This document shows positions 22,781 through 35,597 of a stretch of DNA of 64,000 nucleotides, piece after piece (within the stretch, counting starts at the first letter, position 1; the number at the start of each line of letters is the position of its first letter). Where the stretch lies: positions 744,001 to 808,000 of the forward strand of contig JAJQJQ010000064.1 of NCBI GenBank assembly GCA_028622995.1, written 5' to 3'. A program made the position numbers and the translations under genes. Source of the stretch: Panagrolaimus kolymaensis. Its lineage: Eukaryota > Nematoda > Chromadorea > Rhabditida > Panagrolaimidae. Below the pieces are notes generated by a model, which saw nothing but the letters and a program-made list of their open reading frames with translations, was not told the DNA's origin and searched no databases.

Positions 22781-24849
22781 TTTTTTTTCATTTCATTTTC
22801 TGAAACTAAAAAAAAAGTAAATTTTTTAGTTGGTTCAACAGAAGTAAAAATTTATTTGTGACACGAAAATCTTGATAAAGTTTAAATTTTTTCTTTTTCA
22901 TTTTTTATTGAGAAAATACGTGCAAATATATAATTTTCCAGCTCTCCTGAGAAAAAAAATTACGGCCCTTATAAAATTAGAAAGTTTTAAAAAAAGAAAA
23001 TTCAAACTCGAAAAAAAAAACATATATTCTTGGCATTAATGAAATTTTTTTTTCATAGACTCAAAAAAATAGAAGCGATAATAATAACTGCAACAAAGGC
23101 AGGCAGAATCAACATCGAAAAAAGTCAATCAACAAATTCAACAACAAAAAGAAAACAAGAAAAAAAACTTCGCCATCGAGTCAAGTTGATTTTTTGTTTT
23201 GTTGAAAAACACACCTCAGACACTTATGTTTTTTTGTTTGTTGTTATTTGATTTCATCGCCATCGTTGTCGTCGAAGAAAGAAAAAAGAAGTTTTTTTAT
23301 ATTATTTGTGCAAACAAATAAAAATCAAAAATATAAATAAAAACGTGGACTTGAGTGTTTTTTTAGTTTTAATTTTATTATCTCTGGGAAAAAATAATAA
23401 TAGAAATTTGTTGTTTCTTTTTTAATGTTTCGTAAAAAAATATATATATAAAAAAACCGACCGTGAGTAAAAGAAAAGAAAAACTTTGAGGATCGAACAA
23501 AAAAAAGAGAAGAGTTTTTTTGTTTCTAAAAATGGGAATGTATGGTTTTGCGACGAAAAAATTATAAATTATAATAAAGTTTGAATTTTCAAAAAATAAA
23601 TTATATAAAAAAAACAGTAGCAAAAAGCAATGAATGAATAATTTCCACAGGTGTTTCTTTCAAACAAAAAAATTAAACGAACGAATTGATGGACGCCATT
23701 TTTTTTTGAATTTCAAAAACTAATTTGGCGCCGCCGCTCCTTTGTTTGAAACTTTTTTGTTGTTTAAAAAAAGCAAAACTAAAATTGTTTTCAAAATTTT
23801 TTTCAACATGTTTTTTTTAATATTCCTCCTCGTGTTTTCAATAATCTATCTTTCTATCGTCGATGGTCATGAGAAATACTTTGCAAAAAAAAATAATATA
23901 TTTTTTCAAGTATTACTTTTGGCGATGCTTCTTCACATATTTGAATTTTTTCACTCTTTTTTGCTTTGACCTCTTTATTTTTTTTTTCATAACCTCAAGA
24001 GCAATTAACTCATGGATAAACAAAATTGAGGTTTCATAGTTTGATAAATTTAATTTTTAGTTCATTTTTCGGTGAGCTTCAGCAAATAAATAATTTTATA
24101 TTTTTCATTTTTTTAGTTAGTTTTTATATTCTTTCCTTAAATTAATTTTCGGTTTCCCAAGAAATTAAATTTTCTCCTTTCTTTTTTTATCCCTTCGTTT
24201 AAGGATAGCAGCGAATTACTTTTTTTTAAAGAAAAGATTCTCCTATTTTTATAAATTCCAAGAAAAAAAATAATAGTTTCCAAAATTAAAATGTTTTGTT
24301 TCTCAAAAAAAAAAATAAAAAGCTTGCAGAACATCTTTCATGCGTTGCCTCTGAATAAATGGAAATTGGGTCTTAAAAAGAAAGTCATTCACGAGGTTAT
24401 TCGTTGGCCTTCCTTCCTTACGGTGAATGAATGAATGCAATGCATTCGTTGCGGTCGAACAAGCTTTTTTTTTGTTGCTTTGGATGTGTTTGTGCTAAGC
24501 GAACTTCCAAGAGCAACAAACAGAGGAAAGAAAGATGTTTTTCCCGTTCGTTCCCTTTAAAATTTATATATTTTTTTGTTGTTTCGAATTTTTTGCCTTT
24601 ATTTAGTTAAAATTTTTATTGGAAAAGTCAATTTTCTTAAACCAAAAATAGCGATTTTTCATTCAAAAGTTTGAGTTTGATATTTTTCACATTTTTATTT
24701 GCTTCTCCCAAATTGATTATTTCCATTTCTATGATAATTCCACTTATACGTGTCTATTCAAAATTCACATAACTTTTTATTAATCAATCTCCAAAATTTT
24801 TTCAGTTTCAATCTTTCTAAACGTTTTTGGCGAATAAAAAAAAGCTACT
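22781..24849. other. 2-kb intergenic region between divergent genes
   Basis: Separates the PXYLP1-like gene (-) from the GIGYF gene (+). AT-rich with long T-tracts; a less AT-rich patch near 24390-24480 contains short GAATGAATG/ATGCATTC repeats. No gene seen. Confidence 0.5.
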
Positions 24850-27800
24850 ATGTCAACTGCAACTGATAACTTTAATCCTCCATGGTTAGTTAGACTTTTT
24901 TACCCATGAAAATTTTTATCACTAAAATAATACCTTTGAAATTTTTAGGATGCAAACTACTGCTCCACCCCTTCGAGTGGATAAAGGTTCATTTCATAGA
25001 GGTTCTGATATGGATGATCCATCTAAAGCGGTAAATAAATATATTCTTTCCATTTATGAGTTTTAGGCGAATATATATTTTTTTGTTTACAGGAAATGAT
25101 TGCTCCCGTTTTTGCTAAGTATCGTTATGGACGAGAAGACATTCTCGCTATGATGCCTAAAAGTACTCGTCCACCAGATGGATTAAGAAAATGTCAATTT
25201 TTTGTTGAAGAAGGCCAACTTCCTATTATTCTTTCAAGTTTAAATGAAGTTGAACTTGTAAGTCCATTTTCCATTTCTGGAAATATTTATTACCCTATTT
25301 TTTATTTTTTGCAGCGTTTACAACAAAATATAAACTCTTCAAAAGCTTTGAGTTTATTAACCCATCAAGAACGTATGGCTTTAAATGGAGGTACATCAGG
25401 CGGTGGAGGTGGAAATAATGGTAGTGGTGGAAGTGGTTCACAACCATCATCACCATGGATAACAGCTGGAGGAAATAAAAATGCTGCTTCTTTTGCTGCT
25501 GCTAATGCAGCTAAACAACCTGGTAGTCGATGGTCTGCCCTAACTAGCAATGATTCACCATCGAGTGGTGGAGGAGGATCAAATTATGTTAAAGCTGGAA
25601 TGAATCGTGGAGGAGGACCAGGTGGAAGTGGAAGAGGTGGAGGAACTATTGGAAGAGGAGGTCGAACTGGAGGCGGTGGATTTGATCTTAATCGAGGTAA
25701 TTAATATTTTTTCTAATATCTGTCAGATTACAGTCCCAAATTTTAAAGTTAGCACAAAAATTTCGATGAATTCCAAAACTCTAGAATTTTTTTTCGAATT
25801 TAACAAAATTTTTAAAATAGAATAAATTCCCCAGAGCAAAATAACTATAAATCCATCTATTTTAAGCCGCCCCTGGAAATATTCGAACTCGCTTACGATC
25901 AACAAGTGGCGATGATGATCCATCAAAAACTCAACAAGATGTTGAACGACGTTTAATTGCGGAACAAAGAACCACGGAAGGTATACAAGCTCGTAGAATT
26001 CAAGAAAATCGTATGCGTTTTACCAATGATGACGAAGACCCACAACAACAGCAACAACAAAAACTTGCAGCAGCTGCTAATCAAGAAGCTGAACGGCGCA
26101 TGGTTGAACAAGCAGCAAAAGAAGCAATGGAATCCCTTCGAATTCAAGAAACTACTAATCGTGAAAGAGAAAATCATCATGGAAATCATCATGGCGGCAG
26201 CGGCGGTGGTGGAGGAGGAGGATTTGATGAACATAAAATGTTGCAATCCATTTTTTCTAATAATTCCGCACCGTCTGCTTCCCCTCCCCTTCTTGAAACG
26301 GATGAATGGTATTATTTGGATCCAAATAATGGCCAACATGGCCCATATGAAGGTCCACAAATGGTTATTTGGTATAAATCTGGATTCTTTCGAGATGATT
26401 TGCGTTGCCGAAATATTAATGAACAAAGTTTTACATCTTTGGGTTAGTCACACATATTTTCCTATGCTTATTTAAATCTAACTAAAAAAATTGTTTAGGT
26501 GAACTAATTCAAAGAAATGGTCGAGAAAATCCCTTCGTTCTTCCCAAACTTAAACAACCACCCATGGTTCCTATTCCCCCAGATAATGCATGGAGAACCC
26601 CACAAAATGATTATTATGATTCTCAACGATCTTTGCTTGAAGAAAAACGCCGAATTGAAGAAAGGCAAGAAGCTCTTCGACGAGAAGAACAAGAACGCGT
26701 CGAACGGGAGCGAAGGGTTCGAGAAATGGAAATTGAAGTTCAACGAAAGCAAGAAGAATTACATAAAATTGCATTGGCAAAGGAGGAAGAATTAGATCGA
26801 AAACGTCGTCAACTTGCTGAATATGAGCAGAAAGCCCAACATGATGCTGAAAGGCGAATGGTAGAACAACGGCAAAATGAAGCAATGGAAAATCGTCGAA
26901 TGCAAGAAAAATATGAAAGGGATCAACAAGAATTTGAGGAACAAAAACGCAAAGCTGAAGAATTATTCCTTCTTAAACAAAAGCAAGCAGCGGAAGAAGC
27001 TCAACGACTTCGAGAACAAGCGATGATGGAAGCTCATCGAGTTGCAGAAGAAACGGAAAGGTTACGTCGAGAAAAAGATGAACATGAGCGATTGAGAAGA
27101 GATAAATTGGAGAGAGAAAGAAAGCAACAAGAAGAACAAATTTTGCGGGCACAACATTTAAAACAATTGGTAAATTTTTCGTTTCGTAGTTTCATTAAAA
27201 ATATTTTAATGTTGCTTCGTGTGCTACTTCTTTAAAAAAATAGATATCGAAATTTATATATAAATTTTTTTAGGCTGAAGCCCAAAAGCGAAGAGAAGCA
27301 GAAGAAGCTTCAGCTAAAGCAGCTGCGGCAGCTTCCCGAGCTGCAGCTAACGCAAAAGCTCCATGGACTGCAACCCAATCAAATAAAGATAAACCTCATA
27401 TTCTTCAAACTCAACGATCCCTCCTTGAAATTCAACTTGAAGAAGAAAAAGCTTTGGAAGAAAAGCGTCGAAAAGATCAAGAAATATTTGAATTAAATAA
27501 AAAGCAAAATCAATCGGCTTCCAAATCATCTGGACCATGGATGGGCACAACCATAACTTCCACTGTGGTTTCTAGCAACAACAGTAGTAATAAACCTGTT
27601 TGGGGTGATGGAAGTTCAAGTTCGCCTGTTACATCACGAGCAAATAATCCAGTTATAAATAATAGTGCTGCTTGGCCTGCGATACCCCCAGCAACTCCAC
27701 CACCACCAAAAAATAATCAACAACAACATCCACCGAAATTTTCTTCTGCTGCTGCTGCCGCCGGGCAGCCTCAGAAACAACAAAATCAAAAACAAAAATC

Positions 27801-28381
27801 TGAACAACAACCCCAAAAGCCCGATGATTCACATATTCAATTTCAAAAATGGGCCATCAAAGGGATAAAAGATTTAAATAAATCTTTAGAAACTTCAGTG
27901 GATCCTGAAATGTTTTTTGGATTTATTAAAAGTATCATTGATCCCGTTGATGTAAGATTTTTAAAAACATTTTTGGAATATATAATTTTTTTAATTTTTT
28001 TAGGTCGAAGATTATTTTGTTACATATTTTGGTGAAAAAGATGAAGTTAAAGAATTTGAGAAAAAATTCCTTGAAAAACGCATAGCTTTGAGATCCAAAC
28101 AAAAGAAAAGTGACAAAGATGTAAGTTTTTTTCTTCCATTTTTTTGTTTGAATTAACTAAAAACGCTTAATTTTTTGTAGGATTTATCAGCTGCCCAAGC
28201 TGCTGTAAATATTCCCAATCAAGCTGCTGGCGGAAATGGTGGAGGAAAGAAAAAGAAAAAGAGCCAAGTTAAAACTGTTGATCTTACAGTGCTTGGATTT
28301 AAAGCTGGCGGAGATCCAAATCGAATTAATGTAGGCGAAATTGATTTAGCCCCACCAGTTTCAAGCAAAAAGAAGCGTTAA
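24850..28381 (+). CDS. GIGYF homologue, GYF-domain 4EHP-binding translational repressor (968 aa)
   Basis: GIGYF1/2 proteins recruit the cap-binding repressor 4EHP to mRNAs marked by miRISC, tristetraprolin or stalled ribosomes. Nine exons, 24850-24884, 24949-25030, 25093-25257, 25315-25696, 25867-26442, 26499-27169, 27274-27951, 28004-28120 and 28181-28381, all phase-consistent. Motifs in order: the 4EHP-binding YRYGREDIL at residues 49-57 (form YxxxxΦL); a Gly/Ser-rich low-complexity region (about 115-220); a GYF domain at about 366-420 (WYYLDPNNGQHGPYEG) that binds Pro-rich ligands; a long Glu/Arg-rich coiled coil (about 440-700); Asn/Gln/Pro-rich linkers; and a C-terminal helical region ending LAPPVSSKKKR. 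DPEMFFGFIKSIIDP is a typical GIGYF C-terminal segment. It matches the nematode single-copy GYF protein in layout. Confidence 0.93.
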
Positions 28382-29157
28382 AAGAAATTCAAAATTTTTT
28401 AATTAGGCTTTTAATTTAAATATTTTCATAGATTTTTTAAAATTTTTATTAAAAGCCTCAAAAAAATTTTCTCTTTCGTGCGGTTGCTTTTTTTCTTGCT
28501 TGCTTGTTTTTTATTGGTTGCTGCTGATTTGTGCAAATGCAAATTATTTTCTGTTCTTTTCTCTCTCTATTTTTTGTAGTTGTTGTTGAATTTTTTGCTG
28601 TTACCTTTTTTCCGTCTCCTTGTTTTTTTCTTCGAAAAACTTTTTGTTTATTAATTTTTTAATTGTTACTTATTGGTCTCAATTTTTTCTTCCTCATTCA
28701 TACTCAAAAAAAAGCTATCATCAGAAGCATGTTATTCCGGGTTTTTTATTATTTTATTATTTTTTTTATGAGAGATCTTCAGGAATTATTTTAATGTCTT
28801 GTTGTGTTTGAAATAAACCATTATTAAAAAATTTTTTATGTAAATTAAAAGTTTCTACAAAATAAAGAAAAAAATGAAGCTTTTTAGTTTGCTTTCATTT
28901 TTTTCTAGTCATTTGCGAGAAGAAGAAAAAATGAAAGCAAAAATTTATGGGTTAAAAATGAAAATTGAAAGTGGACTGAAATAAAGCAAAGATAATAATA
29001 ATAACAAAAAAACAATTCTATGGACATCAAGAAAAAAGGTGAAGACCCCATTGAAAAAAAAATATAACTGTTATCAGTGATAGGGGCAAAAAAGAAAAAG
29101 AGATGAAACAATAAGTTTGCAATGTTTTTAATTTTGTCATTTATTTCTTTTAAAAAA
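28382..29157. other. Intergenic region
   Basis: GIGYF 3' flank and upstream region of the gene at 29158. Long T-tracts, no gene seen. Confidence 0.5.
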
Positions 29158-29949
29158 ATGGAAACACGTCCAAAAAGTTTCGTTAGTGACGAGCTTTCTA
29201 TTTTGGAAGCTGAACTGATTGAAGATGTTTATTTCGATTCAACATTAACTGATGGATTTGATGAAAAATATTCTGCATTTAATATTGGCGGCAATTCTTC
29301 TTCTTCTGAATCATTGTTAAATGATGAACAAAAAATTGACGCATTAAAAAAAACTACGGTGGCTTCTTCATTAAACAATTTTCTACCACCATGGTTTAAA
29401 CCACCAATAAATTTGCCTGAATTGGATGCTGATTTTGTTGATTCTTGTTTCCCAGATGAAAATGCAATTCCACTGAATCCAAATAAGCCAAGGAATACTT
29501 TGATACCAAAAATATTCAAAAATCAAAAACCACAAAATCCAAAAACTTTTTCCCCAAAATCGCCATCACCAATTAAAAAACCATTACATCGAAAAACTTA
29601 TCTCTCTGAATGTTGTCTAGAATTAAAGGAATGGCTCCTTTCAAAAAGTTTGGATAAAATAAACTTACCTTCAAAGCTTGAAACGATTTTTCCAAAATAC
29701 ATTTATGCAATTCAAACAGCTCGAAATCAACGAACTTCACGATCAGGTCGCCCTCAACTTGAAGGTGATACTCGACTTTCAGTACAAAAGAAAAAAGATC
29801 ATCGGGGTTATAATAAATTTCGCCGTGATCGCTTTCAATTTATTGCCGCGGTGGATCGAGCATGGATGTTAGAAAATGAAAATGCAACCAATATGTCTTT
29901 TAAAAATTTTGCTCATCTCTTCCCAAATCAACTTAACAACAAAAAATAA
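29158..29949 (+). CDS. GRP-motif family protein A, unrecognised (263 aa)
   Basis: Single exon; the ATG at 29158 (METRPKSFVSDEL) is preferred over 29122, which only adds a hydrophobic low-complexity dozen. The N-terminal 75 residues are acidic and Ser-rich; a Pro/Lys-rich linker follows (about 115-150). The conserved domain covers about residues 155-260: ELKEWLLSKSLDKINLP, then ETIFPKYIYAIQTARNQ, TSRSGRPQLEGDTRLS (GRP at 197-199), a basic HRGYNKFRRDRFQFIAAVD helix, and NATNMSFKNFAHLFP. The same block recurs in the genes at 35598 and 39681. SGRP flanked by basic residues resembles half an AT-hook; DNA binding is an inference. I recognise no named family. Upstream and downstream spacers are long. 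Confidence 0.75.
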   Translation: METRPKSFVSDELSILEAELIEDVYFDSTLTDGFDEKYSAFNIGGNSSSSESLLNDEQKIDALKKTTVASSLNNFLPPWFKPPINLPELDADFVDSCFPDENAIPLNPNKPRNTLIPKIFKNQKPQNPKTFSPKSPSPIKKPLHRKTYLSECCLELKEWLLSKSLDKINLPSKLETIFPKYIYAIQTARNQRTSRSGRPQLEGDTRLSVQKKKDHRGYNKFRRDRFQFIAAVDRAWMLENENATNMSFKNFAHLFPNQLNNKK

Positions 29950-32900
29950 AAAATAAAATGCTTCGTTCTCGAAATCTTCACTTTTCATTTAAAACTAGAA
30001 GCTTGCTTCCTTGTTCATCTAATCTTCATTTTCTTCTTCTTTTTTTTCGTGGTATCTTATTTTACAGTTTTGATATTTTGCATTTATTTCCAAAAGTTAA
30101 ATAAATTTTAATTACCTATGACAAATGGTTTAACATAAAAAAATAATGCACTTTTTGGTGATTTCTTTTAATTTAGTCTTTTATGGGATTGGAAGGAAGC
30201 CAATCGCGATAACGAAAAGAAAAATTGAGTATCGGGGTATCATCGCTCGCCTTTTTGTTTTGAAAAGGGGAAGAAACAAGAAGAAGCACGACGGCAGCAG
30301 GAAATAAAGTTTTTATTTTTTCTGTGTCAGTCAAATTTTTGTCAACAACGACAAAAAAATGTTTTTGATTATGTGCATTTGTGGTAGAAAAATGGCTCTT
30401 GGTCATTTAGAAAAAAATGAAAAAAGGAAAAATAAAGTTTTAGTTCCATTTTTAAGCATGAAAAAAGCAGTAGCTGTTTTGAAAAACAATATAAAAATTT
30501 TGAGATGGGGCTTTTATGATTGTAAAAATATGTTCAATCATGGACTATATCTGCCATTCTCACATTTTTTCTCGTATGGTTTTTTTTATCCGATACTTTT
30601 TTATCGGTTAATATCCATATCTGGCAAAAAAAGTTTTTATCCCATAATCTTGCGCTCACACCTGTTTGGATTGATGCCGTTTGATGACTCTGGCTGGCCA
30701 TCAAAAAAATAAAAAATATAGGCGTTGACTTTTTTTCTTCCGCGCTAACAAGAAAGGAGGAGGAAAAGAAAAAAAGAAGAAGCAAATGCGAGCATAAAAA
30801 ATAGTCCACCTCCTTCCTTCCTCTCCACAGAAGAAGACTATCCATTTTTGGCCTTTGATCGTTTTGAAAAAAAGAAGAAAAAATAAAGTTTTATTTTTTG
30901 ATGAAATAAATATGATGGCGATTGCAAATAAAAGCAATAAAAAAGAAGAAGAAAAAATTTACTTTTAATAAAGAGTAAACGACGATGATTCAAAAATAAA
31001 AAAATTTCATATTCACAGGCTTCTGGCAAATTAAAAAGGTGAAAAACTATAAATCCAGAAGGAAATAAAAAAAAATTTGTTTAAAAATAAAGTAAAACAA
31101 AAAATAAAAATAAATGAAAAGCAAAATATTAGGCAACTAAATATCATATGTTCTTTTTCCCATTAATGATCATTCTTGTGGTTGCCGCGGTTGTGGTGAG
31201 GATAGTTAAAACAAAGAAGAAATAAGTTATCAGCATTCTAATTTCAATGATAACGGCACCAAAATCAATAACTATCATTAAAGCAGTTTAGAAAGAAAAA
31301 TTTTTAGTTTTAATTTTATTTTATATATAATTATATTGTTAAAAATGGCTGATCAAATATTTTTTGAATCAGCCAGTAGCAATTGCTGCTGGAATCAGTT
31401 CAAGCTTGAATAAAAATTATTTTCAATAATGGTAAACGACGATATATATTTTTTCTATTACATCATTTATCAATTTTGTATGTTTTTTCGATTCAAAAAT
31501 ATCCATAATTTCAATGAAAAATTATTCGTCGTTAATCAAATCAAAGAGAAATGTGTGTTACATCCTGGTATTTTTTTAGCCACCATTTTGTATATGTTTT
31601 TTATTTTAGGTTGATTATGGTTATTTTATTATTTATTATTTAATTGATTAATCATACTATATTTTTAATTTTTTAATAGAATAATACTGTATTTACATGC
31701 AATGGGATTTTTACAAAATTATTTGCTTGTTTCCATCTATTAAAAAAACTTCCACATGACAAAGTTGCTTTGCTCTAAAATTACTATCAAAAAATGTAAG
31801 AAAAATAAAGATGTAAAGAAAAAAATGGGTGAGCTTTCTCTTTTTATTGTTGCTTTTTTCGGGTCTTTTCAAAAAAAAATATGAAGAAGAGTTTGCTTGA
31901 CCAATCATCTGTTATTTTTTGTTACAATTGCTGCTGACATCACTTTTTTTTTTTGCGCTGCGCATCATTTTTTTACTGGAGAATCTTCGGCAACCAACCA
32001 ATGGGTGGCTTTATTTGATCCGCCTTTTCGCGGTTTAGCTTTCTTTTGATTTAAAAGAGGCGGACCCGTTTGGGGCATTTATGATCTTTTTGTGTTTTTT
32101 ATTTGAATGATATAACAAAAAAACTACTCCTTACTTTTTTTTCTGAGATGGGTTTTTGTAAAAATGAAAAGTTTAGGCAATTTTTAATTTTTCATAATCT
32201 CAATCATGAAATTCTTTTTTCACCAGTAACTAGCGACATGCCTTCATTTTTTCTCTTTCTTTTTTTTTTTTTTGCCTGCTTTCCTTTCAAAGTTGTTCAT
32301 CGACTTGCTGACTGAGATGATGTGTTTTTGAATGGTTAAAATTTTATTTTTTTTACAGCCTCAACAAATCATCTCTTTATTTTTTTGTTGCTGAAAGTTT
32401 AGGATTCCATTCACCAATTTTTTTACTTATTTAAAATTTACTTTCTTTTTCTTCGGACAATCAGCTGATTAATTTTCTTTTCTTTTTTTGTGTTGAGCAT
32501 CCTTTTTTTGGTCAAACATATATTTCAAGGAAGCGGCTATGAGTGTGCAACGTGTATGTGTGTTTGCTTTTTTATTTTTTATTTTTGACTGTCAAGTCCA
32601 ACAATGTCCTTTCTTTCTTTAACTTTTGAGATAGTTTGGAATTTTTTTAATTTGCTATGACGAAAAGTTTAGATTTCTAATCATAAAAGAGAGAGTTATT
32701 TTTTTTTTGTCACAAACACCAAAAATGGTTTTTTTAAATAAGCAGCAGCAGTTCTTTTCTTTCATTTTTATGCCTTTTTTTCGAACACAAACTTATGTAC
32801 TCTTTCTGATGGATCGGAGAATGCTTAGAGAGTTATGATTTTTTGACCTTTTATAAATGTCAAAAATGTTTATGTTTTTTTAAAATCATTTTAATTGTTT

Positions 32901-33261
32901 TACAAAAAAAGAAAAGGGTAAAAATCTTAGTATCCATTTTTTTTTACATTTGTTTCTTTATTTTAGCGATTTAATGTTTGAGTATCATTTTTTTATTTCT
33001 TTTTACTTTCTAAGACCGCCGTGTTCTTCTTTTTTTTTGTTACATTTTTTTCTCTCTGTGTCAGTCGTCCATAAAAGGTGACGGCGGTTATAGGAGGTTA
33101 TGATATTTATTTCTTACTGCTACTTGATCGTCGCATTTTATTTTAATTTTAAAAACAAAACTTTTTCAAATTTTTGTTCCTTTTTATATCTTTTTATTAA
33201 AATAAAAATACAAAAGCTTTTTTTTTAGTAATTTCCATTTATTCATCAACGTCTGCAAAAA
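29950..33261. other. 3.3-kb gene-poor spacer
   Basis: No gene found on either strand. All open frames are low-complexity Phe/Lys/Leu-rich readings of T- and A-tracts. An imperfect hairpin pairs 32017-32028 (GATCCGCCTTTT) with 32053-32066. The length is unusual beside the compact spacing at 15-29 kb and may hold regulatory DNA. Confidence 0.5.
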
Positions 33262-33600
33262 ATGGATCCATATTGCAAAGAAATATTAGACATGGTTGAT
33301 AATATTTGGCATAGCAATGATTTGGATTTATTTCGTGCGTCATTGTGGGATATTTACATCCCTGAACATATCTCAAATCCCGGGCCATCAAATGTTCCAA
33401 ATCCAAATGAAAATAACCCCATTGAAACAGCCGCTTCTGATGATGAGGAAGACGATGCTGCTAGCTTTGAACAAATGGAAGTAGACGACATTCATGAACT
33501 TCCCGTCGAAGCCGCTCAAGCTCCTGAAGACATTGGCATTGAAGAAGATTTCGAAATGGTTGATCAATATGACATCAATTATCCAAATGATGAAGAGTAA
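33262..33600 (+). CDS. Small acidic protein or first exon, unrecognised (112 aa)
   Basis: Open frame starting MDPYCKEILDMVDNIW, rich in Asp/Glu/Asn/Pro and clearly not homopolymer-derived, unlike other frames nearby. Residues 1-35 look helical and the rest is acidic and disordered. The terminal codons read GAT GAA GAG TAA, and the stop overlaps a good 5' splice site (GA|GTAAGC). The frame may therefore be exon 1 of a longer gene. One downstream acceptor, TTTTTCCAG at about 35072, keeps the phase-2 frame open for 26 codons, but I could not complete a model. Its acidic N-terminus resembles those of the neighbouring GRP-motif and AT-hook genes, which may be coincidence. Confidence 0.5.
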   Translation: MDPYCKEILDMVDNIWHSNDLDLFRASLWDIYIPEHISNPGPSNVPNPNENNPIETAASDDEEDDAASFEQMEVDDIHELPVEAAQAPEDIGIEEDFEMVDQYDINYPNDEE

Positions 33601-35597
33601 GCTTTATTTCTTTTTCCAAAAAGGCTATTTTTGCAAAAATTTGTTTTAGCTAAATTATTCAAAAAATGATTTTGAACCAATTTATTTTATCTGATCCTCA
33701 ATGATTTTTAATACTCAATGTAAAAACCGGTTTAAAAAAATTTTCTCTAATTTCCCGGGTTTAATTTTGTAAAATCTGATTTATTTACTTTTATAAATAA
33801 AGACAGAAATTTTAATTTTATACTATCTTAGCAAACAATTTTTTAAAATAACAAATTAATCGCTGAAATTTTTTTAAATTAATTATTTTAATTCATTCTT
33901 TGGTGTTCATATTTGCAAGCTTACATACAAAATTTCTTTGATTTGAAACTTTTTTGTTTTTCATCGATCATTAAATTTACTCAACAACAATGAAACAATG
34001 ATGGTGGCATAAAAAAATTCTCCATAAAATTGATTCATATTGTTGTTTTTTTTATTATCAATGAAAACAGTACAAAATTTTTAACGCCTTCCATCTCGAT
34101 GCTTTGCATGTGTTTTTTTGTTGTTCTTTCTCTTTCTGTCTTTTTTTTCATGACGAAGTTTAAAGAATGTCTATATAAAAAAGAAAAAAATCGCAAAAAA
34201 TGAGGACAGTAATAAGAATATTTTTTGCTTTTTCTTTTTTTGGATATTTTGAAAGAAAAATGAGAAAAGAATGCATTTTTTTTTGAAGCGATTCCAGAAA
34301 ATATTTTGCAAAATATGTTTTGCTTTGATCAATCAATCCATTTTTGTACGCTTATGTTTTGCTCATAAAATTTTTTCTTGGATTGAACTAAATTTAAACT
34401 TTCTTATCACACCTTTCCTCTTTCTGATTTTCTTTCTTTCGTTGTGCCCAGAAATTTTTATGCAAGCTCCTTGCTTGTTGTTTGTCGTCTTGTTGACTAA
34501 TCAAGCAAAAATTTTTCTTTGTGTATATGTTTGTGTGTGTGTTCTTTTTGATTCACAGAAGATGGAAAAGGAAGAAACAAAAAAAAAACAATAAGAGGCG
34601 AATAATGACCAAATAAACAACCACTACCGACCGTTCCTTCCTCCGTCAACTTTTACCACTCCTTTAAATTTCTATATGGAATAACTTTTTTCCATCCTCA
34701 ATTCCACTCTCAATTTAAGTTTTTTTATTGTCACGAGAAAAGAAAAAGAAAAGTTTTTTTTATTTAAAATAAATTTATGTTATCAGCAGAGCGCTTGCTT
34801 AATTTCTTCATCATTAAATATGAGGTTAATGACAGCATCCCAAGCATGAAATGATTAAGTGAAGGGAAGAAATCATATTGATGATTGATTTAAAAAGCTT
34901 TTAATAGGGACTGATAAAATTATTGCAACATAAAACAATCGATTTATCGGGATTTTAGGTGATAAAAATTAATTTCATGAAATTTTAATTATGCACAATT
35001 TTGCTTTGTCGAAAAAAGGAATATAAAAAAATCAAATTTATTTGAAGCGTAAAAGTTTAACAATTTTTCCAGCCAAGATATTTCCAACCTTCGTTGTGAG
35101 AATAACATTAATCGATATGGTAATAACTTGAAGTTAAAAAAAAATTATAAGTGAGGGAAAAATTGTATAAAAAGGGAAAATTAGATGCAGACTTAAAGAT
35201 GAAATACCCAAATTTTGGTGGATATTGTATTATTTATAAAAGAGCATTTTCTATATTTTTATTCAAATTATGTATATCAGGGTTAGGAAAAATTTTAAAA
35301 GAAATTTTTTAAACAATGGCTTCACGTTATAAAGATACGTACATTCAAACAAAAAACGTTTTGGCAGTTTTAAAACTTTTTTGTATACATTTTTTATTTT
35401 TAGTTTTGCTGATTTTTTGCTAATTTACTTCATGCTTTTTGTGTCGCCTCATTTGTGAAAAGTGCAGAAAAATAAGTCATAAACAAGGATGGGCAGGATG
35501 ATAGTGCGTGCTGCATTATCAGTAGAAAGAAAAAAAGCATTAAAACAAAGCAGTGGTAAAGCCAAAAGTTTCACTTTTTGTATTTTTTTTCAAAAAA
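33601..35597. other. 2-kb spacer
   Basis: No confident gene. It contains the candidate acceptor near 35072 mentioned for the ORF at 33262. Otherwise AT-rich. Confidence 0.45.

Noticed and set aside
25365..25550. Minus-strand Pro/Leu-rich frame opposite the GIGYF gene
   Set aside because: It is the antisense reading of the Gly-rich GIGYF coding sequence.
30359..30712. 117-codon open frame in the 3.3-kb spacer
   Set aside because: Low-complexity Lys/Phe/Ile composition, matched by frames on the opposite strand, and no splice or promoter signals.
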